Positions 8,484-10,940 of a DNA stretch of 10,940 nucleotides are shown here, one piece after another. The notes under the pieces were generated by a model. The model ran no database searches and was not told the origin of the DNA. It worked only from the letters and a program-made list of their open reading frames with translations. This DNA is from Sphingomonas sp. UBA1000 (lineage in GTDB: Bacteria > Pseudomonadota > Alphaproteobacteria > Sphingomonadales > Sphingomonadaceae): positions 1 through 10,940 of the forward strand of contig DBAW01000166.1 of the NCBI GenBank assembly GCA_002291855.1. Reading direction: 5' to 3'. A program made the position numbers and the translations under genes. Numbering within the stretch: position 1 is the stretch's first letter; each line of letters begins with the position of its first letter.

Positions 8484-10145
8484 ATGACCATCGACCTTGA
8501 GATCGCCCGCGCAACGCCGCTCCAGCCCATCGGCGCGATTGCCGCGCGCGCAGGCATCCCCGAGGCGGCGGTCGAGCCTTATGGCCGCCTCAAGGCCAAG
8601 ATCCTGCCCGAAATGCTGCCCCCGGCCGGGCGCGGGCGGCTGATCCTCGTCACCGCGATCAATCCCACCCCGGCGGGGGAGGGCAAGACGACCATGTCGG
8701 TCGGGCTGGCCGATGCGCTCAACCTGACCGGGCGGCGCACGATGCTGTGCCTGCGCGAGCCCTCGCTTGGTCCCTGTTTCGGGCAGAAGGGCGGCGCGAC
8801 CGGCGGCGGCCATGCCCAGATCGGGCCGATGGACGACATCAACCTGCATTTCACCGGCGATTTCCACGCCGTCACCGCCGCGCACAATCTGCTCGCGGCG
8901 ATGATCGACAATCATGTCCATTGGGGCAATGCGCTGGGCATCGATGTGCGCCGGATCAGCTGGCGGCGGGTGCTCGACATGAATGACCGCGCACTGCGCC
9001 AGACCGTGCAGGGGCTGGGCGGGCCGGGCAGCGGCTTTCCGCGCGAATCGGGCTTCGACATCAGCGTGGCGTCGGAGGTGATGGCGATCCTGTGCCTGGC
9101 CGAGAACGCCGCCGATCTGCAGGACCGTCTGGGCCGGATCGTGATCGGCCAGACCCGCGAGCGCCAGCCGGTGACGGCGCGCGACCTGAAGGCCGATGGC
9201 GCGATGGCGGTGCTGCTGAAAGATGCGCTGCGGCCCAATCTTGTCCAGACGCTCGCCGGCAATCCCGCGCTGGTCCATGGCGGGCCGTTCGCCAACATCG
9301 CCCATGGCTGCAACTCGGTGATCGCCACGCGCACCGCGCTTGGCCTTGCCGATTATGTGGTGACCGAGGCCGGCTTCGGTGCCGATCTGGGGGCGGAGAA
9401 ATTCTTCGACATCAAATGCCGTCAGGCGGGCCTTGCGCCCGATGTCGTCGTGCTGGTGGCGACGGTCCGGGCGCTGAAGATGAATGGCGGCGTCGCCCGC
9501 GCAGAACTGGCGCGCGAGGATGTGGACGCGGTGGCGCGCGGCGCGGCCAATCTCGTGCGCCATATCGAAAATCTGCGCCTGTTCGGGGTGCCGGTGGTCG
9601 TTGCGCTCAACCATTTTCACGGCGACAGCGATGCCGAGATCGCCGCGGTGCGCGCGGCAGCCGCCGGGGCCGGGGCGGACCTGCATCTCTGCCGCCACTG
9701 GGCCGAGGGCGGGGCGGGCGCGACCGCGCTGGCCGATGCCGTCGCCGCGCTGGCCGAGGGCGGCTCCGCCAGGTTTTCGCCGCTCTATCCCGATGATCTG
9801 CCGCTCATCGACAAGATTGAGACGGTGGCGCGGCGCATCTACCGGGCCGACCGGGTCGAGGCCGGCCCGGCGATCCGCCGTCAGCTCGCCGCCTGGGAAG
9901 CCGCCGGGCATGGCCGGCTGCCGGTGTGCATCGCCAAGACGCAATACAGCTTTTCGGCCGACCCGGCGCTGCTCGGCGCGCCCGAGGGCCATGTCCTGCC
10001 GGTGCGCGAGGTGCGGCTGGCCGCCGGGGCGGGGTTCGTCGTCGCGATCTGCGGCGACATCATGACGATGCCCGGCCTGCCGCGCCAGCCGGCGGCCGAG
10101 GCAATCCATCTTGACGAAGACGGGCTGGTGCAGGGCCTGTTCTGA
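8484..10145 (+). CDS. fhs: Formate–tetrahydrofolate ligase (10-formyl-THF synthetase)
   Basis: This 553-residue protein is the usual length for the monofunctional enzyme (about 555). It makes 10-formyl-THF from formate, THF and ATP in the cytosol, feeding purine and one-carbon metabolism. The ATP-binding loop TPAGEGKT is at 62-69, followed by the signatures REPSLGP (91-97) and GQKGGATGGGHAQ (about 100-112). The C-terminus carries the family ending GAGFVVAICGDIMTMPGLPRQPA. In Sphingobium SYK-6 a homolog, LigH, is needed to use the methyl groups of vanillate and syringate, a possible role here that the sequence alone does not show. The gene begins 48 bp after hflX with no obvious Shine–Dalgarno or promoter, so it may be read through from hflX. 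A strong terminator-like hairpin follows the stop. Confidence 0.96.
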   Translation: MTIDLEIARATPLQPIGAIAARAGIPEAAVEPYGRLKAKILPEMLPPAGRGRLILVTAINPTPAGEGKTTMSVGLADALNLTGRRTMLCLREPSLGPCFGQKGGATGGGHAQIGPMDDINLHFTGDFHAVTAAHNLLAAMIDNHVHWGNALGIDVRRISWRRVLDMNDRALRQTVQGLGGPGSGFPRESGFDISVASEVMAILCLAENAADLQDRLGRIVIGQTRERQPVTARDLKADGAMAVLLKDALRPNLVQTLAGNPALVHGGPFANIAHGCNSVIATRTALGLADYVVTEAGFGADLGAEKFFDIKCRQAGLAPDVVVLVATVRALKMNGGVARAELAREDVDAVARGAANLVRHIENLRLFGVPVVVALNHFHGDSDAEIAAVRAAAAGAGADLHLCRHWAEGGAGATALADAVAALAEGGSARFSPLYPDDLPLIDKIETVARRIYRADRVEAGPAIRRQLAAWEAAGHGRLPVCIAKTQYSFSADPALLGAPEGHVLPVREVRLAAGAGFVVAICGDIMTMPGLPRQPAAEAIHLDEDGLVQGLF

Positions 10146-10173
10146 CCCGAAACGACCGTTTCTGAATGGGTTG

Positions 10174-10206
10174 ACCCAGTCCGCCTGTGCCGGCGGGCCG
10201 GGTTTT
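10174..10206 (+). terminator. Intrinsic terminator after fhs
   Basis: ACCC-A-GTCCGCC (10174-10185) pairs with GGCGGGC-C-GGGT (10192-10203). One A·C mismatch and one G·U pair occur in a stem of about 12 positions, with a 6-nt loop (TGTGCC) and TTTT at 10203-10206. It begins 29 bases after the fhs stop and before the ccoN leader. The GC-rich stem plus T-tract is what a Rho-independent terminator needs, though the T-run is short. It separates the hfq–hflX–fhs unit from ccoN. Confidence 0.7.
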
Positions 10207-10374
10207 CCGTGTCCTGCGCCGCCCGCGCGACAGGCCTTCCCCGGCCCCATCCGTAGATAACCGTATTCAGCCGCGGTGCAGCAAAGGGGATTTGCTCAGC
10301 GGGGCACACAGGCCGGTTTCGGCTCGAACACCCCCTTTCATGGCGCCGGATTCGGCTCGCGCAGGGAAAAGGGA
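10207..10374. promoter_or_regulatory. ccoN upstream region with candidate regulatory repeats
   Basis: This non-coding leader should carry the ccoN promoter. I find no convincing -35/-10 pair and no clean FNR box (TTGAT-N4-ATCAA). Two ordered signals are visible. CCGTA is directly repeated at 10251-10255 and 10261-10265, one helical turn apart. A perfect inverted repeat AGCAAA-N5-TTTGCT lies at 10280-10296, 78 bp before the ATG. A Shine–Dalgarno-like AGGGAA is at 10363-10368. Function is inferred from position only. Confidence 0.4.
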
Positions 10375-10940
10375 ATGGTCACTCTCACGCTCAAGACATT
10401 CGGCTGGCTCGGCCTGGCGCTCATCGCGCTCGCCGCCGCCATCGCCGCAGCCGATGCCGGCTTTGCGACACATATGACGATTGCGGCGCTGGCCGCGCTC
10501 GTCACCGCCTTCGTCACCGCGCGCGGCGCGGGCAATCCGGCGCTCGGGCGGCCAAAGCCTGCACCCGCCGGCTATGACGATGATCTGATCCGGCTGGGCG
10601 TGATCGCCACGATGTTCTGGGGCATGGCCGGCTTCATCGCCGGGCTCTACATCGCGCTCCAGCTTGCGTTTCCCGCGCTCAACCTCGGGCTTGAATACAC
10701 GACCTTCGGGCGGCTGCGGCCGCTGCACACCTCGGCCGTGATCTTCGCCTTTGGCGGCAATGCGCTGATCGCGACCAGCTTCTGGGTCGTGCAGCGCACC
10801 TGCCGGGCGCGGCTCGCCTTTCCCGCGCTCGCCCGGTTCGTGTTCTGGGGCTATCAGCTGTTCATCGTGCTGGCGGCGACCGGCTATCTGCTCGGCATCA
10901 CCGAGGGCCGCGAATATGCCGAGCCGGAATGGTATGTCGA
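10375..10940 (+). CDS. ccoN: cbb3-type cytochrome c oxidase subunit I CcoN, N-terminal part (truncated by window)
   Basis: The frame opens at ATG 10375 behind AGGGAAAAGGGA and stays open to the window end (188 codons seen). CcoN is the haem–copper catalytic subunit of the high-affinity terminal oxidase in the inner membrane, used at low oxygen. The segment TFGRLRPLHTSAVIFAFGGNALIATSFWVVQRT (about 110-142) contains His118, which by family alignment is a ligand of the low-spin haem b. The preceding LIRLGVIATMFWGMAGFIAGLYIALQLAFPALN is the usual first helix. Before that sit about 65 extra residues with two hydrophobic stretches (about 8-28 and 34-50), longer than short-form CcoN proteins. The copper-site histidines lie beyond the window. 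ccoO, ccoQ and ccoP would be expected downstream. Confidence 0.93.
   Translation, partial: MVTLTLKTFGWLGLALIALAAAIAAADAGFATHMTIAALAALVTAFVTARGAGNPALGRPKPAPAGYDDDLIRLGVIATMFWGMAGFIAGLYIALQLAFPALNLGLEYTTFGRLRPLHTSAVIFAFGGNALIATSFWVVQRTCRARLAFPALARFVFWGYQLFIVLAATGYLLGITEGREYAEPEWYV

Noticed and set aside
6435..10250. Minus-strand open frame of 1271 codons opposite hfq, hflX and fhs
   Set aside because: It is the antisense shadow of well-recognised + strand genes in GC-rich DNA, where stop codons are rare in the opposite frames. The translation is rich in Arg, His, Gln and Gly with no domain I recognise.
10171..10300. FNR-type box upstream of ccoN
   Set aside because: TTGACCCAGTCC and TTGCTCAGC resemble only a left half-site; no ATCAA right half is present, and the first lies within the terminator stem.
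10187..10477. Plus-strand 96-codon frame overlapping the ccoN start
   Set aside because: It starts inside the terminator hairpin, has no ribosome binding site, and overlaps ccoN in another frame with Arg/Ser/Pro-rich composition.

Overview
The window is a gene-dense, high-GC chromosomal segment in which every recognised gene lies on the + strand. The order dusB(3' end)–ntrB–ntrC–ntrY–ntrX–hfq–hflX is the classic alphaproteobacterial nitrogen-regulation/RNA-chaperone neighbourhood. Two features point to the Sphingomonadales: hfq encodes two fused Sm/Hfq domains, a form I recall from Zymomonas and relatives, and the protein sequences have a sphingomonad flavour. This assignment is inferred from gene content, not from a marker gene.

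Layout. 1-276 is the end of dusB (tRNA dihydrouridine synthase). ntrB (GTG start inside dusB) and ntrC (Shine–Dalgarno overlapping the ntrB stop) form a tightly coupled cytosolic two-component pair. A 65-bp gap with two matching inverted repeats precedes ntrY, a membrane sensor kinase, which is followed by ntrX, its response regulator. A 115-bp gap carries a candidate promoter, a palindrome and a strong ribosome binding site for the tandem-domain hfq. hflX (ribosome-associated GTPase) and fhs (formate–tetrahydrofolate ligase) follow. A strong intrinsic-terminator-like hairpin lies just after fhs. A leader of about 170 bp then leads to ccoN (cbb3 oxidase catalytic subunit), which runs off the right edge.

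How they work together. NtrB/NtrC is expected to couple nitrogen status to sigma54-dependent transcription. NtrY/NtrX is a paralogous system whose regulator lacks the GAFTGA loop, so it probably does not drive sigma54 polymerase. Hfq and HflX act post-transcriptionally and on ribosomes, fhs supplies 10-formyl-THF, and ccoN starts a microaerobic respiration operon.

Most of the window is ordinary conserved core genome. The points worth a second look are the tandem Hfq with two unequal halves, the paired TGTTGY-N6-GCAACR sites before ntrY, the palindrome over the hfq promoter, the ccoN upstream repeats and N-terminal extension, and a 36-bp identity between ntrC and ntrX. I saw no tRNA, rRNA, CRISPR array, insertion sequence or clear horizontally acquired island.
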